Origin: Owenia fusiformis | Taxonomy: Eukaryota > Annelida > Polychaeta > Sabellida > Oweniidae | Reading direction: 5' to 3' | NCBI GenBank assembly: GCA_903813345.2 | Contig: CAIIXF020000012.1 | Coordinates: forward strand, 1,841,318 to 1,901,317 | DNA length: 60,000 bases | Shown: positions 1-13,600 of the stretch, piece by piece | Layout: each line of letters begins with the position of its first letter | Numbering within the stretch: position 1 is the first letter of the stretch | Notes under the pieces: generated by a model | Told to the model about the DNA's origin: nothing | Databases searched by the model: none | Seen by the model: the letters and a program-made list of their open reading frames with translations, nothing else | Made by a program: the position numbers and the translations under genes

Positions 1-53
1 TCCTAACAGAGAATTGATGACATGTGTAATAACGTAATTTTTTGTTTCTTAAG

Positions 54-3000
54 GCCACGTGAACAACATGGTGGAAAGGGAAATGTTAAGAAACAATTTG
101 GCCGTACTGTCAAAACAATTAATGTCGCAGAATCTAGCAATCGAAGAACAAGTGCGATCAAATGGAGATTCCGGATTGAAGCAAACAAGGTTAGCCTAGG
201 CCTACTCGCGCATACTGTATTCTTTTTACTATACAAACCTTCACATTTACATTATATAAGTATCGTATACTGTATCCGCATCAGGATCATCATGAATCCT
301 GAATAAACTATAAATAGTGATTGTATAATACCTTCCCTATTTGATGCTTTAATGATTGACAATATAAAAGCACCAGTGCATGTACTATTCCATGTAGATA
401 AAGCAGGTGGCTATCGGTGAGTCAATTTATGAATACTTCTAAAAGTTGAAAAGTTGAATACTTTGAGCTATTAAAATGATATTTTACCCTTTGCACTGCT
501 AAAAACATTGCATAACTAAATCGTTTGCTGCATAATGCACAGGCGCACGCTCACTGGTAGTCGACCTTACCACTCCGACACCCACACAAGCAATAGAATG
601 GCAGCAATGCATGATCACGCTAACAACATAAGAACTGTTGGACTTGGTGAGTTCCAATCTCATTGCAATAGCAATTATTGTATCTCTTAGGTTTATGTTA
701 TATACAAAATAATAATCTGACTTTGCAGTTAAAAAGCTCGTACCTTTCGTCCAACACAATCGGATAGAGTTAGACGTGATACCATAATATCGACAATATG
801 AAATAAATTAATATTCCTAAATTTTATGATATTTTAGGAGAGTTCGCTGCAGTTTTGAATGGTGTTGAGTTCCGCACCAGACACAATGATTTTCGCTTAA
901 ACATGCCTAGTCGCACAGACCCAAGCTATGGTGCCATGGAAGAGATCCCCTTTCCTCCGGTGCCACCAAGTGTACTTAAAAAAACAAATGTACAAGGGCA
1001 GGTGCGTAGCTAGACATATTTCGTCAAATAGAACGAGAGGGATATTGGGATTGTTGGACATTCAGTACGGACAGGCTATATTACATATTCAAACATGACC
1101 GTGCTCTATTCGAATTTCTCAACCAATCAGAATGCAGCATAGCCAATATAGAACGTTCTCTAATTCTCCATAGATGCACGACCATGCTCTATTCAATCTG
1201 CAATTTGCATTGTTTTGAGTGACGTCACATCTCAGCTGCACATCTGGGGCTCTGTCCGGGGATAGCTGTTCTTTTTTACTCCCTCCGTAACTACTGTAAC
1301 TATTGCATACACTGTATAAAATCTAAAACGGGGAGTAAAATAGAACAGCCCAAACAAATTCTAAAATTTTTCCGGCCGACTTCAGAATCTTGACAGCATG
1401 GGTATTCTTCCTTCATGCCCGTTCCACAGACACGGCTTTTACTAATTTTTATGTTTGAATCGGAATAAATAATGATAGGCCATTCAATATGGTGAAATTC
1501 AGCACTCGTTGGACAGAATGTTAGTACAAATGCACTCACCTTCGGTTCGTGCTTTGTACAACATTCTGTCCAACTCGTGCTGAATTTCACCATATTGAAT
1601 GGCCTATCATTATTTATTCCTTAATTATGCACACCACTTCGCTGTCGCTGCGCCACGCCGTTGCGATGAACATATCAAAAGCAAGCAGGCATGACAGTTG
1701 ATTTTTTCTTGTTTGATTGATAATAAAAGTATTGTCATAATAACTATACGTCTGTACATCATCCGTACACCATCCTCAACATTCGTGCTTTATATTAGGT
1801 AAACGAAATGCGTGAGTACTTCAGAGCGTGGGCCAACCAAGATACTAAGCTACGCGACTACAAACCTTACTTCAGGCCAGTACTGTGCTATCTTGAGGGA
1901 ATGTGGACAAACTCTGGGGATAATATAGAAGAACCATTTTTCAGGTGATATGTCCTTGTTAACAAACCCAATCTGCTTATATACGAAAACGTTATTCATA
2001 ATGGGATAAAGACAAGCACCGTGCTTATTAATTCATATATCGTTCATATTTATTCATATTTGAATATAATTATTGTATTTTAGTATTATACTATTATTCT
2101 ATTTATTAACACAGAACAACAAAGTTTTACATATAATACGACATACTAGGTTTTAAAAGACAATTTTAGTGTTGGTAAGAAATTACTCCCCAATATTATG
2201 TAGCTATTCTTTATGACTGAACCTATTTCCTTGCAGTGACCGTCATTTCATTGATGCAGCTACATGGAGTGAATTGGAAAGTAAAGTAAGGTTTACTGCA
2301 GCGACGGGAGGCAAGAGTTTGCAGGAGAATTATTCATATTTACCTGTTAAAATTCAGAAGCTTTTCAATGATACGTTTCCCGTTTTCGCCCAATGGAATT
2401 ACCGCATCGCATGTCATCCAATTAGTGGAGATCTACCATTGAACAGGTACATAGAGTTAATGGACGTCGACAGTGAACAAGACCAATTCTTTGGAAAAAA
2501 TTGGACATCTTTCACATTCCCAAAGCCATTCAAAGATTTGCAAAAGTTATTTGTCTGATTAATTCGAGATTGAAAATTAAAAAATAACTGTCCGATACGG
2601 GTATTTGGAAATTTGTAGATCACTTGTACGTATGGCTATAATTCATTCATATATAAGACATTTTCTGGTATATAACAAATACCTTTTCTGACTCTTATTT
2701 CGGAAAATTCAAAATGCTCGTCTCATGTATCACAGTATTCACAATGATTAAACATCTGTTTTAAGTATGTACCTGTATGTAATTGTATAATTTTCCTTGT
2801 CATTAAATAACTATAATGATGGTTTTATAGAAATCTGTAGGCTAGGTCATCTATATTTTAATTAGGTTTCGAGTAGTGGACGATGTGTCATCCAGAATGG
2901 CTTTCAAGAAGACATTTGACCAACACGCAAAAACAAGAGCTGCTCGCTTTGAACTTAACCAGTGGGATCAAGATAAATGGCGACCTGATGGGGTCCGTGA

Positions 3001-5683
3001 GTTTTTATTTTATCATTGCGTAAACATATATAGACTAATATGCCCTTTTCAACATTCCCCTTTGCATTTTATATACTATTTTAACAGCAACAGTTGATAT
3101 TGTAATTGGCCGGTAATTTGGACTATTGTCATTTGCCAAAAATTGTTTTAATATATGTTCAAATGAACGTGGCAATTTTAGACTTTCTATGACTCATATT
3201 TAAAGCGTCAAATCACTAATACGCTGCTCATCTAGTAAGATGTTTCTTTTTTCTAATAAAGATATTCCATCCACGTGCTGGTCTGCTTGACAAATTGATG
3301 TCTGAAATTCCCGGTCGAAACAACTACATGGCGAATCTTGTAGATGATGCGTTTGGTTTGCCTGCTCAGGGACTAAAACCAGGTGCTGGCCCACTTAATG
3401 CTGGATTCTATCACAGGTGGTACAAGGGACCTAGGAATGATGCCATGGGTGTCAGTGTGAGTAGAAAAGATTATATGTTCAAACGAGAACTCATCTAGAG
3501 AGTCATATGTCTGGGAATATCGATGTCTTTGAATAATGGGCTATTCCCCTTTTGTTTGAATATAAGGTTAATATAAACCCCTTTACGTTCTCAAAATCAT
3601 TACAAGATGGTAACAGTGCAAAACCACACATCCTTCATTTCCCCTTAAAGCTAATTAATTGTAATCGTTTTACCCACTATATAACTCTCTCTCTCTCTCT
3701 CTTTAATACATTTTACTATTTACCTTTATATCTCTCGTGCTTTCATATTTAGATGCGTGCTCGTGGCTATTCCGACAGCAGTGTCTTCATGGCAATGACA
3801 AACCAATCAAAAGTGTCATCTGTGGATTTAGACGACCAGTGTAAAAATGTTAAAGGAAAACGGTAAGATGTTCAATGAGACCAGTTTTTTCTCGTATATT
3901 ATTATGATAATCGTAACTTGTGACAGAGACCCTCCATTTTGACAATCGGAAGTCTGCTGTTTGGTTAAGTCTGTTTATGCATAAATTCCCGAACGATTGA
4001 AAGGAACGTTGTATTTTAAAGGCTTTAACATGCTCAAATCAACAATCCTGGTTATGAAACATAATGGAGGGAGTGGAGTTTTAACTCCTTTAAATCTGTC
4101 TCTTTTAGAAATAATTTAACAAACACCGAATGAAAAGGGTTGCTTTTTATAACTGTGGAATTGCCGTAAAACTGTGCAGAGGAAAGTATAAGGTATTGTG
4201 TAAGGTTCTAGCTAGTAAAGGCAATTATATTATATTGTATTCCTACATCAGTACATGTCAGCACTACAGTCAAAGATGGACATATGCCATACCACTTGAG
4301 ATAATCTACCTGACGCCATTAAGCACGTGGAACCCGTACGACCTTGAATACAAGGGGAATGCATACAGCCCTCTTGGAAAAACAGTGCAAGCAGGTGGAA
4401 GAAATGGTGGCACTAAACCGGATAAGGCATACAATGGAATAAATAGTAGAGCTTACTACCTCACTCCTCAAGAATTTTTCAAAGGGGGTATCGTAGGGAG
4501 AGATCCAGCAGATACGGCAAAAGGTTCTGCAGGTAGATTGGGAACATCGTATCCTATTGAAGTTAATTCTATGTGGCCCACTCTGCCTGAATAATCCTTT
4601 TACAGGCAGACAATATAGTATTGGTGCATTGGCATGACAATTATCAATTCCGATTTCATAAATATAAAGGCTTTAATATAATCGATTGGATTAGGGATGA
4701 AATCTGAAATTACAATTTAAAGATCAGTATGCATGTCTTTCGAGAGGGCACACACTTTTCAAAGTTTATATTCTATATTAAGGTGTATTGGACAAAAAGG
4801 GTAAAGTTCGAGCCGTCAAGGCATCAGGGATCCGTATATTCTTCCCAAATATCCCAGGGGTTGGCACATTGCGACAACGTTGGCCCATAGCACCAGTGCA
4901 TGGGGAAGGAAGTGCAGTTTGGAAAGAACTTGAAGCCATAAAGGACATTTTATTCAATCCACAGAAGTATCGTCACATGTACCCAAGTGGAGGTAATGTG
5001 GTACCACCTGATGACGGTGACCTGTCACTACAAGTGGCTTATACAACCAGTGATCCACCAGGAGCACACAGCCACATAGTGACCTTGACCCAACAACAGG
5101 TAAGTGGTCCACGAAGGCGTACATGAGTTGCCACAGCGACCCCACTAGGGCGACCCATAGTCACATAGTAACCTCGACACAACAGCAGGTGAATTTCTAG
5201 TGGCCGACGTTATTGCAGCAATACTTGACACGATAGCATATTCTATTTTAAAAGTATATTATTTTAAACATATTATCGTAGCAATTCTTGTCTAATTTCG
5301 TGGTTTAAGTTAATTATCTTTATTACATACAAATATAGCGTTATAAGCATTACAAAAAGAATGTAACCCAAAAACAGAACAGATGCATTTTACAAGTAGA
5401 AATACAATGAGAATCAAAACTCGAATTGGAATATCATGTATATTTTTCTTGCTATTTTAAATCATGTTACATTTATATTTTACTCTAGGCCAAGGATGTC
5501 CGCAATGGGAAGTCAGTTGTTGCATTCACAAGCGAAGACAACAGTCATCAGCATCAATTGACGATCTCCTATCAGGCCAACCCTCCGAGATATTTCATTG
5601 CTAAATGTGACAACAGGAATACATGCTGGGATAAACATGCAGCAACTCTTACTCCAGTCTCCTCTTTTGATACTGCGCTTTAA
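54..5683 (+). CDS. Paralogue A of a CTLD-linked conserved protein of unknown function (5'-truncated by window)
   Basis: Eleven exons: 54-189, 543-646, 838-1001, 1799-1944, 2237-2446, 2866-2992, 3262-3456, 3753-3862, 4252-4532, 4783-5099, 5489-5683 (TAA 5681-5683). They read as about 660 residues in one frame. Each exon has exactly the length and phase of its counterpart in paralogue B. The first exon opens in phase 1, so 5' exons, presumably signal peptide and CTLD as in B, lie outside the window. Conserved blocks include GLGEFAAVLNGVEFRTRHND, QWNYRIACHPIS, GFYHRWYK, IPLEIIYLTPL and FFPNIPGVGTLRQRWP, and two HxH motifs near the C-terminus (SHIVTL and SHQHQLTI contexts). The first exon is probably helical or coiled-coil. 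I do not recognise the family and assign no reaction. Possible polyadenylation signals AATAAA lie at 5800-5805 and 5875-5880. The weakest border is the donor after 2992 (GGG|GTCCGT), chosen to keep phase with B. Confidence 0.85.
1462..1620. repeat. Near-perfect inverted repeat in intron 3 of paralogue A
   Basis: The arm starting ggaataaataatgataggc at 1462 returns as its reverse complement ending ...ttatttattcc at 1620. Arms are about 60 bp with a spacer of about 40 bp. It is probably a small MITE or fold-back element. The near identity of the arms suggests it is young or maintained. Confidence 0.85.
5156..5188 (+). pseudogene. Duplicated fragment of the end of exon 10 of paralogue A
   Basis: About 33 bp after its exon 10, paralogue A repeats the exon's last codons (HSHIVT-TQQQ) followed by GT, some 90 bp downstream of the true donor. 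A more decayed copy sits at the equivalent place in paralogue B. It looks like a relict exon end or decoy donor. Confidence 0.6.
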
Positions 5684-6425
5684 TTAGACACGATTTTGAT
5701 CGACATTTGAAGTGTGTTGTTACTGGAATTATAGAAGAGCTCGAGTTCAAAGATATTTTTTCTCATAATGAAGAAAAATAATGAATATGTATGTCAAGGA
5801 ATAAAGTAACATAGTCTGTGTGTAAACATGTAAACCTTTCATTTATATATGTATAATTTTTCTTCTTGATCTTTAATAAAACTCTAAAAACAACATACCG
5901 GTTCCTCGTTAGTTTTTGATATCCAAGATATCTTAGATGCATCGATACTCCCTCTTGTAGCATGGTATCGAGTCTACTCCTATATTTCAACCATTTGATT
6001 ATGTCAACACTGGCGGTCTCAGTCCTGAAATGTTATCATCATTCTGTGATTCACAATGTACCTTACATTGATGGAAAATTGCTGGCACACAACAATTAGA
6101 ATTCCATGTTCAATGGAATCCTAGTTAATACATTCACAACGGTTGCTTAGATTAATTTCCGAGGATTTATTTACTTTATATTTCATTATCTATATTAATT
6201 AGATAACAAATTGGTTTAGTTTTGCAATATTTCTTTAAATTGTTCCTATAATTATGCAATAATTAATTAATTATAATAATTAATTATAAGAACAATTTTC
6301 ATTTGCTCGAAATATTGCAAAACTAAAATTTTAAAGCAACTACTTTTTATTATTAAGAATAACAAAAATTATTTAAAAACATTAAAATTTGTGAAACATA
6401 TTCTTATAAGATGAGAAACGGAATT
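5684..6425. other. 3' flank of paralogue A with an AT-rich inverted repeat
   Basis: This stretch holds the putative 3' UTR with AATAAA at 5800 and 5875. An AT-rich inverted repeat lies at about 6214-6328: gtttagttttgcaatatttc pairs with the later gaaatattgcaaaactaaa. No coding sequence was recognised. Confidence 0.6.
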
Positions 6426-7232
6426 TACAAAAATCTCAAGTGAAACCTATATTTTAACTTTGCCTCTTGTGCGGTTTATCTGAGACACCCTCTGTGTACT
6501 TTAGAACAACAAATATACAAGGAAGCAAAATACTGAACAAAGATCTCTAATGAAACCTATATTTTAACTTTGTCTCTTGTGCGGTTTATCTCACTCTCTG
6601 TGTACTTCAGAACAACAAATATGCAAGGAAGCAAAATACTGAACAAAGATCTCTAATGAAACTTTTATTTTAACTTTGTGTCTTGTGTGGTTTATCTCAC
6701 TCTCTGTGTACTTTAGAACAACAAATATACAAGGAAGCAAAATACTGAACAAAGATCTCTAATGAAACCTATATTTTAACTTTGTGTCTTGTGTGGTTTA
6801 TCTCACTCTCTGTGTACTTTAGAACAACAAATATACAAGGAAGCAAAATACTGAACAAAGATCTCTAATGAAACCTATATTTTAACTTTGCCTCTTGTGC
6901 GGTTTATCTGAGACACCCTCTGTGTACTTTAGAACAACAAATATACAAGGAAGCAAAATACTGAACAAAGATCTCTAATGAAACCTATATTTTAACTTTG
7001 TCTCTTGTGTGGTTTATCTCACTCTCTGTGTACTTCAGAACAACAAATATGCAAGGAAGCAAAATACTGAACAAAGATCTCTAATGAAACTTTTATTTTA
7101 ACTTTGTGTCTTGTGTGGTTTATCTCACTCTCTGTGTACTTTAGAACAACAAATATACAAGGAAGCAAAATACTGAACAAAGATCTCTAATGAAACCTAT
7201 ATTTTAACTTTGTGTCTTGTGTGGCTTATCTA
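6426..7232. repeat. 106/110-bp satellite with four-unit higher-order structure
   Basis: About eight units with the anchor gaacaaagatctctaatg fall at 6535, 6641, 6747, 6853, 6963, 7069 and 7175, so the period is 106 bp with one 110-bp unit. Diagnostic variants (gagacaccc insertion; cttcag/atgcaagg; acttttatt; tgtcttgtgtgg) recur in the same order with a period of four units. That indicates a duplicated block of about 428 bp. Diverged relatives lie 3' of paralogue B. Confidence 0.9.
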
Positions 7233-7577
7233 AGGTCCCACTGAAGAGGCTAAGGCCTCTGTTACTTGGCTCCTGTAACATCCTTAGCGTGTGTCTCTTA
7301 ACCCATCTACATGTAGCTATCCATCGCATAATTTTGTATAATATATATTGGTTCGACACAAGGATGACCCATATAATACAGAGATATAGTAAAGTACAGG
7401 TACCTGACGCACATTTATCCTTCAGAAATACATTATTGGTCGAACGATTATCTGGGTTCGAAAGAAAACACCAGAGCTGTCGATTTCTGGAGATTGGCTC
7501 TCAAACTCAAAATATAATCTTTTTACATGTCGTTTTGGTAGGTACAAGTATGTGTTATCGTATGTCACATATGTGAC
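7233..7577. other. Intergenic DNA upstream of paralogue B
   Basis: Between the satellite and the putative promoter I see no coding exon, RNA gene or recognisable repeat. Confidence 0.5.
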
Positions 7578-7586
7578 TATATAACG
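7578..7586 (+). promoter_or_regulatory. Possible TATA box of paralogue B
   Basis: The motif ctatataac lies about 70 bp before the ATG at 7658 and only 12-20 bp before the alternative ATG at 7598. If real, transcription would start near 7610 and use the 7658 start. The motif is short in AT-rich DNA, so this is weak. Confidence 0.25.
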
Positions 7587-7657
7587 AAGACAAGATAATG
7601 TCAATGTTATTATTGTTTAACGCACACCCACTGCTGATACACCAACCAAGAAGAGCC

Positions 7658-10600
7658 ATGTCGGGGGTACGCATCAACGAAGTTCTTCCTTTTCTGATAC
7701 TTTTTATTGTGACAATTGATGCAGGTAAGTCGGACTCAATCCTAGTCATAAATTTTTATTTTGCATTCCTCATGTGCATGTTGATGTATAGGCAAAATTT
7801 AAAACTTTGGATGCCTTGGAGACAAATGTTAGATACTACTGTTTCAACAAATGCTTCTTTCGTGTCTACTTGTACTAGTTATGGGTTATGGAGTCAGATC
7901 TCTCTATCCCAAATCATTTGAGAATGAATGCTCTTTCCTGTATGGATCCGTCATGCTATAACAGCGTGGTACTCAGCTGGGCCTGGAAAAACATAATTTA
8001 TAAATGATGTATATTTTAGTATTTTTCGTATTAATGTATTTTATCGCACACATGGTGACTATTTGTAACAGACTTAGTGCGGCATTCTGTTAATCCTTAA
8101 ACTTATTGTATGTACTTTACTGTATTAATTTTATAGTGTCTTATAGACCGTCAACGGTCTGGTGTATTTGCCCAGGACATCCAAATAAATAAACAATACA
8201 ATACAAAACAAAACAATCTTTGGTACATTCCCTTTGGCACTTGAACATACAAATGCATGTGCATGTAACCTATTGAGGTTCTCATCCTGATAATTAGACT
8301 AAATGCATTTCTTAAAGGCGTGTCTAACAAGAAAGCTGAACCAAGTACAGAATGTCTTGGAGATTGGGGAAACTACTACAATGGCAGCTGTTATCTCGTA
8401 CTAGATGTAAATTATAACTTAAGGCAGCCCAACAAGGTTGCCATGGAGATCTGCGAGGAGATGGGCACAAAACTGATGAGTGTAGAGACACGAGAAGAAG
8501 TTAATCAGCTAGGCATTTATATCAATAATACTCTTAAGATTGGTCGCTTCAGGGAATTCTGGATTGACAGATGGTATGGGGGTAAGTGCTTGGAACTAAT
8601 AAATAAAACAACATTTACTGGTGTTTTAATGACCTTCGATAGCAAGTCGCTACTACAGTCTCAGCTGTAGTGGTAGAACTTATGGCTCAGGGGTAGAGTG
8701 TCTGACTCGAGAGCGGAAGGTCCTGGGTTCGATTCCCGTACGGGGGATTGAATCTTAGCACACTCTCTTTCATGTCTAGTATCTCGCTGGGTACACTGCA
8801 GCTCCCCGACGGACGTGACCAAGGGTCCTCACAGTGTTTTTTTCCTAGAAAAATGTTACGTAGAATTCCTTATCTTGTCATTTTTGGCTTGTTTCTTGAC
8901 TAGGGTCCGGCGGCTAAGGTTGGACAACTTTATCCTTTAATAATGAATTGATGAACTAAAAATGTATACGTTATATATATATTCTAGAAAGACTCGATGG
9001 GTATCCTGAAGAGTGCTTCATACTTACAAACTGGAATAATCGTTTTGGAGACACGTCCATCTATTCACAGGGTAGAAAGTCTTGTTCGCAACCACGTAAC
9101 TGGATATGTAAAGGAGACATCGGTAAGGTCCGACAGAGTCAACCATAATCAACTTGTCTTTTTTATTTTATAGAGATCCTGAATTATTGGAATTAAAATA
9201 GGCGTTGGATTATGTTTGTTTGCATGTTTTGTCATGTTGGGGTTTGTTAATTTCCTAGAGTGATAATATTATTTGAAATTACAATGTAACGCATTTTGGT
9301 ATTTTAAATGAGATATTGAATTACAGAATATAATTTATAGCTATGTCTGAGAGATCATATGACAATGTAACAATTAATCTTTTCCAAAATACAACTTTGA
9401 CATTATATTTCATGATCATATTGATGACTATGCTAGAGATTGTCAGGCAAAATGCAAACGTTGTGATAACTAATCTTATCCATTAACAATGTTGACATTT
9501 TAGATCACGTCAATGACTATGTTCAAATGGAGCAACTAAGGCAGAACATCAGAGTTCTCTCAAAGCAAATAATGTCTCAGAACCTTGCCTTTGAGGAACG
9601 TATCCGCTCAGAGGGAGACTCTGGCTTGAAGCAAGTAAGGTGAGGTACAAAAAACAGAATGACCGCATATATCAAATTATAAAACAAAAATAAAAATTAA
9701 ATTACTGTTTATTATCCCGAAGTTCGGTATAGTGAAGCCCTCCGTCCGTCCGCGAGTCCGTCCGTCCGTTCAGAAGATCTCGAATACTGGTTGACGGATT
9801 TTCTTCTTATTTGATGGAAAGATGTATATTGGTGAATAGTTTTTCGCAAATTTCTTTTCAAGATGACCGCCGTTTGTATGACTTTATTATACCCAAATGA
9901 AAGACAATATAGAGTAAATTGCAAATCTTGTATCGTTTTTTCTGATTTCTGAATTTGAATTTTCTGATCTCTTCAAACTATGCCTATATTATACTCAAAT
10001 TGAAGGAATTTCAGAGAAAATGACAACTGTGGTGTTGTTTTTTCTGATTTGTGCCTCAAAAAATTCAAAATTGCTGCCTAGAGGAGAAATTCGCTATTAA
10101 CAAGAGATCTCTCTATAATTACATGGAATTACAATTGATATCTCAAATATTAATTTTAAAAAGAAGAGATTGTGACATATACAGAATCATGAATATGGTG
10201 TTCGTTGGAATTTACCACTCCGTGGAGTTGCCGATTTCTAGTTCAATCTATCAGCATTTTGATGTTGCGTGAACTACCTGAAAGGATTTTTCGATTAAGA
10301 CAAACAAATGATAAATGACTATTTTCAGTACTTTGGTGAACTAAATGCAACCTCATGTTTGAGCTATGAAGACGATAGAATTATATCGAATGTAGAATAC
10401 ATCATTATGCTTGTAATTACAGGCACACATTATCTGGCAGTCGGACGTACCACTCTGAAACCCACACCGGAAACAAGATGGCCGCTATGCATGATCATTC
10501 TAATAATATCAGAACAGTTGGACTAGGTTAAATAATTAGAAAAGTTGAACTTGAAATTGTTGATTATTCAATTTCGCATTGCTTCAATGGTTTTCGCGAT

Positions 10601-13600
10601 ATCTGCTATCTTTGACAGTTCTAAAAAAAGCTTTTGCCTTGATTTCATTTAATTTGAAAGATAATGGATACTTATTTTAGGAAATATAGCATTTTTGGCA
10701 CCCAAAAATATTCTGAAAGAAAATTTACATTTTATATCTCAAAATGTCAAAAATTTACAACCTCTGAAATTGATCTCAATTAGACCTTTGTTGACCTACT
10801 GTTCGACAAACAGATACTTTTCTAAAAATAGTAATTGAATAAGGCTTACAACAATACCACCATTATTGAAATCAGACAAGTAATAAAAAGTCTTAGTGTT
10901 ATAAACACTTAGTGTATATCATTAGTTTTAAAACAGGAGAAAGGCAACACTTTCTCAGATAAAGCGCAATTCTTTATTGTCCATTTTCTGACCTGCAGGT
11001 GAGTTTTCTGCAGTTTTGAATGGAGTTGAGTTTCGCACAAGACACAATGACTTCAGAATGAACATGCCAAGTCGTACAGATCCAAGCTATGGTGCTATGG
11101 AAGATGTCCCATTTCCACCTGTGCCACCAAGTGTATTGAATAAGCCTGATCTGCAGCAACAGGTTCATTACTTTGTTACTTCATGTGATCTTACTTTTTA
11201 GTTTCAATGCATTTTTTACTCAAGTTAAAATAACTTTATTGAGTATTCTGTTAAAATGTTATGCTGAACTATTCACTTAAATCTATTTGCTTAATTATTC
11301 CTTTCAAACATATTACTTACTTATTCAGTTATTTGCTTAATTATCGACCAAAACATGTTGCTAACATAACCAGGGATATTACCTCTCCAGAATTTCTCCC
11401 GTATTTCCTTTTCTGCAACACTCGGATACTTTTGTTGGGTAACACGAGGGAATGTCTATTGTTTTGTACTCTGACCCACTGTCCCACTCCATACGAACAT
11501 ATTCATCGATGTGTGCGTGTTTTTCTTTTTTTTGGGGGGGGAGTCAATTGGGAGGGAAATGCTCATAGAGCCTGGGCTCTCCCTTCTCGGTGTTGAATGA
11601 GTAAAGTTCATCCGATTTGGTATGCAATAAAAATAATAGTTCATTAAGTAATTGAGTGTTATTATCTACTGTAGCTGGATGAGATGCGTGAATACTTTCG
11701 TGCCTGGGGAAACCAAGACACAAACATACGTGACTATAGACCCTACTTCAAACCGGTGCTCTGTTACCTCGAGGGTCAGTGGACAAACACTGGGGAAGAT
11801 ATTGATGAGCCCTTTTATAGGTAACTTACTAGTATTTTAGCCATTCAAATAAGATGAATTCTAAGTACACCCCTTCCACAAGTTTGACAACCGGAATACT
11901 TAACAAAGTCTGTTCATGAATCAATAAGATATCATAGATTTCCGAGGTACATTTAGTGTTACTAAAAATCAAAATTAAGATTCAGATGTGTTGCTTCGAT
12001 ATGCTATCCTATGAAAACTTCTGGTTCATAAACTCATTGAGGAGAATGTGAACCATGAGTCCTGGCTTCAGTTCAACTGTAAAGTTTGATTTTTATGTAT
12101 TCCCTATTCAACTATTGATACTTTTTTGTGTCACACTGTTTTGTTGGTACGTTTTTAAAAATAAAACAAAATACAATTCATGCTTCTATTGTGTTGCTAC
12201 CTTAGTGGGTTGTAATTGTATATAAAACACAATTAGAAATATTGTATATGAACATTCAATTTAGTGATCGCCACTTCTTGGATGCCGCCACTTGGAGGGA
12301 ATTGGAACAGAAGGTTAGGTTCACCTCATATACCGGAAGCAAGAGCTTGAAGGAGAATTACTCTTACCTCCCAGCTCGTATACAGAAGCTGTTCAATGAC
12401 ACCTTCCCTATCTTCGTCCAGTGGAACTACCGCATTGCTTGCCACCCAATTAGCCGAGACATTCCATTTAACAGGTATCATAACTGTGTGATACGTACTA
12501 GATCAGTATTCACTTATTCGACACAAATGAAGCACCACATTAACATTGGTTTAGGGGTCAGAGCCTAGTTCATTATAAGAGGTGAAGTTAAGGCTATTTA
12601 AAAAGATGCACTCATATTTAAGCCCTGGACTCACTGCATTGTGTGCTGAGTCATTCCATTGAAGGTGTAGTTTTCAAATATTTGCATGACTTCGCAGCGA
12701 GAATGCAAAGGTTAGGAAACAACACCTGAGTGGAACTAAGCAGCGGCCACAAAGCATTGAGTCTTGGACATATTTTCAATGAAACGTTTTGCAAGGGTCA
12801 AGTTGGCAAAGCATCAATTTCAATCTCTAGAGTTCGAGATATCACCTTGACAACCATACAACAAATGCGTCATTGATTATATAATGGAATTCAGGTAAGC
12901 AAAATAGCGCGTTCTGATTGGTTGTCATCGGACATACCGTACCTTGCCTAGCTATGTGTGAATACAATACAACTTAAATATCGAACTCGGAATTGAGGCG
13001 GTAGTGAAGGTGATTATATATATTGATGACCGTTTATAATTTAAAAAACAATAAACACAACCATGTTCCTTTATTCCATTGAAGGTTTCGAATGGTGGAT
13101 GATGTAGCTTCTCGAATGGCCTTCAAGAAGACAACGGCACAACACGCTATGACAAGAGCTGCTCGTTTTGAACTGAATCAGTGGGACGAGAACAATTGGA
13201 GAGACGATGGTGTAAGCACAAACAGTAAAACCTGTAGATCTGAACATCTGTCCAATCCGACATCTGTCCAAACCTTCCAATGTGAACAGTATCTTACGCT
13301 CGTATCTGAACATCTCTCAGTGTTAACTCTTTTTCGCATTAGACGCGTTTAATGTATTTTACACGACGAGTTTGTAGAGAGAGTAGACGAGTTTACACGG
13401 AGACTGATTGTTAATTTATCAAATTATTGTACTAAATCACAACGACTAGTCCAAAATAAAAGAATTGCCTGTATCAAGCACCAAGGTGGAGGTTATTTGA
13501 TAAAACATGTATCACTTTTTCAAGTTTATTTTGAACTCTGCGTATTAACGATTCTCTTTACACGCAGGTGTTTTGGCGGCGAACTGGTTTACTTGATCAG

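Noticed and set aside
4130-4251. Open frame extending upstream of exon 4252-4532 of paralogue A
   Set aside because: It is intronic read-through before the acceptor at 4250-4251. Paralogue B shares only the part after the acceptor.
6426-7232. CRISPR-like array
   Set aside because: Units are contiguous 106-bp tandem repeats without variable spacers, in an intron-rich animal genome.
8676-8750. Functional tRNA gene
   Set aside because: A- and B-boxes are present but the acceptor stem does not close and the anticodon stem is imperfect. It reads as a tRNA-derived SINE head.
11261-11596. 111-codon frame in an intron of paralogue B
   Set aside because: Low-complexity AT-rich sequence with a G run; no counterpart in paralogue A's intron.
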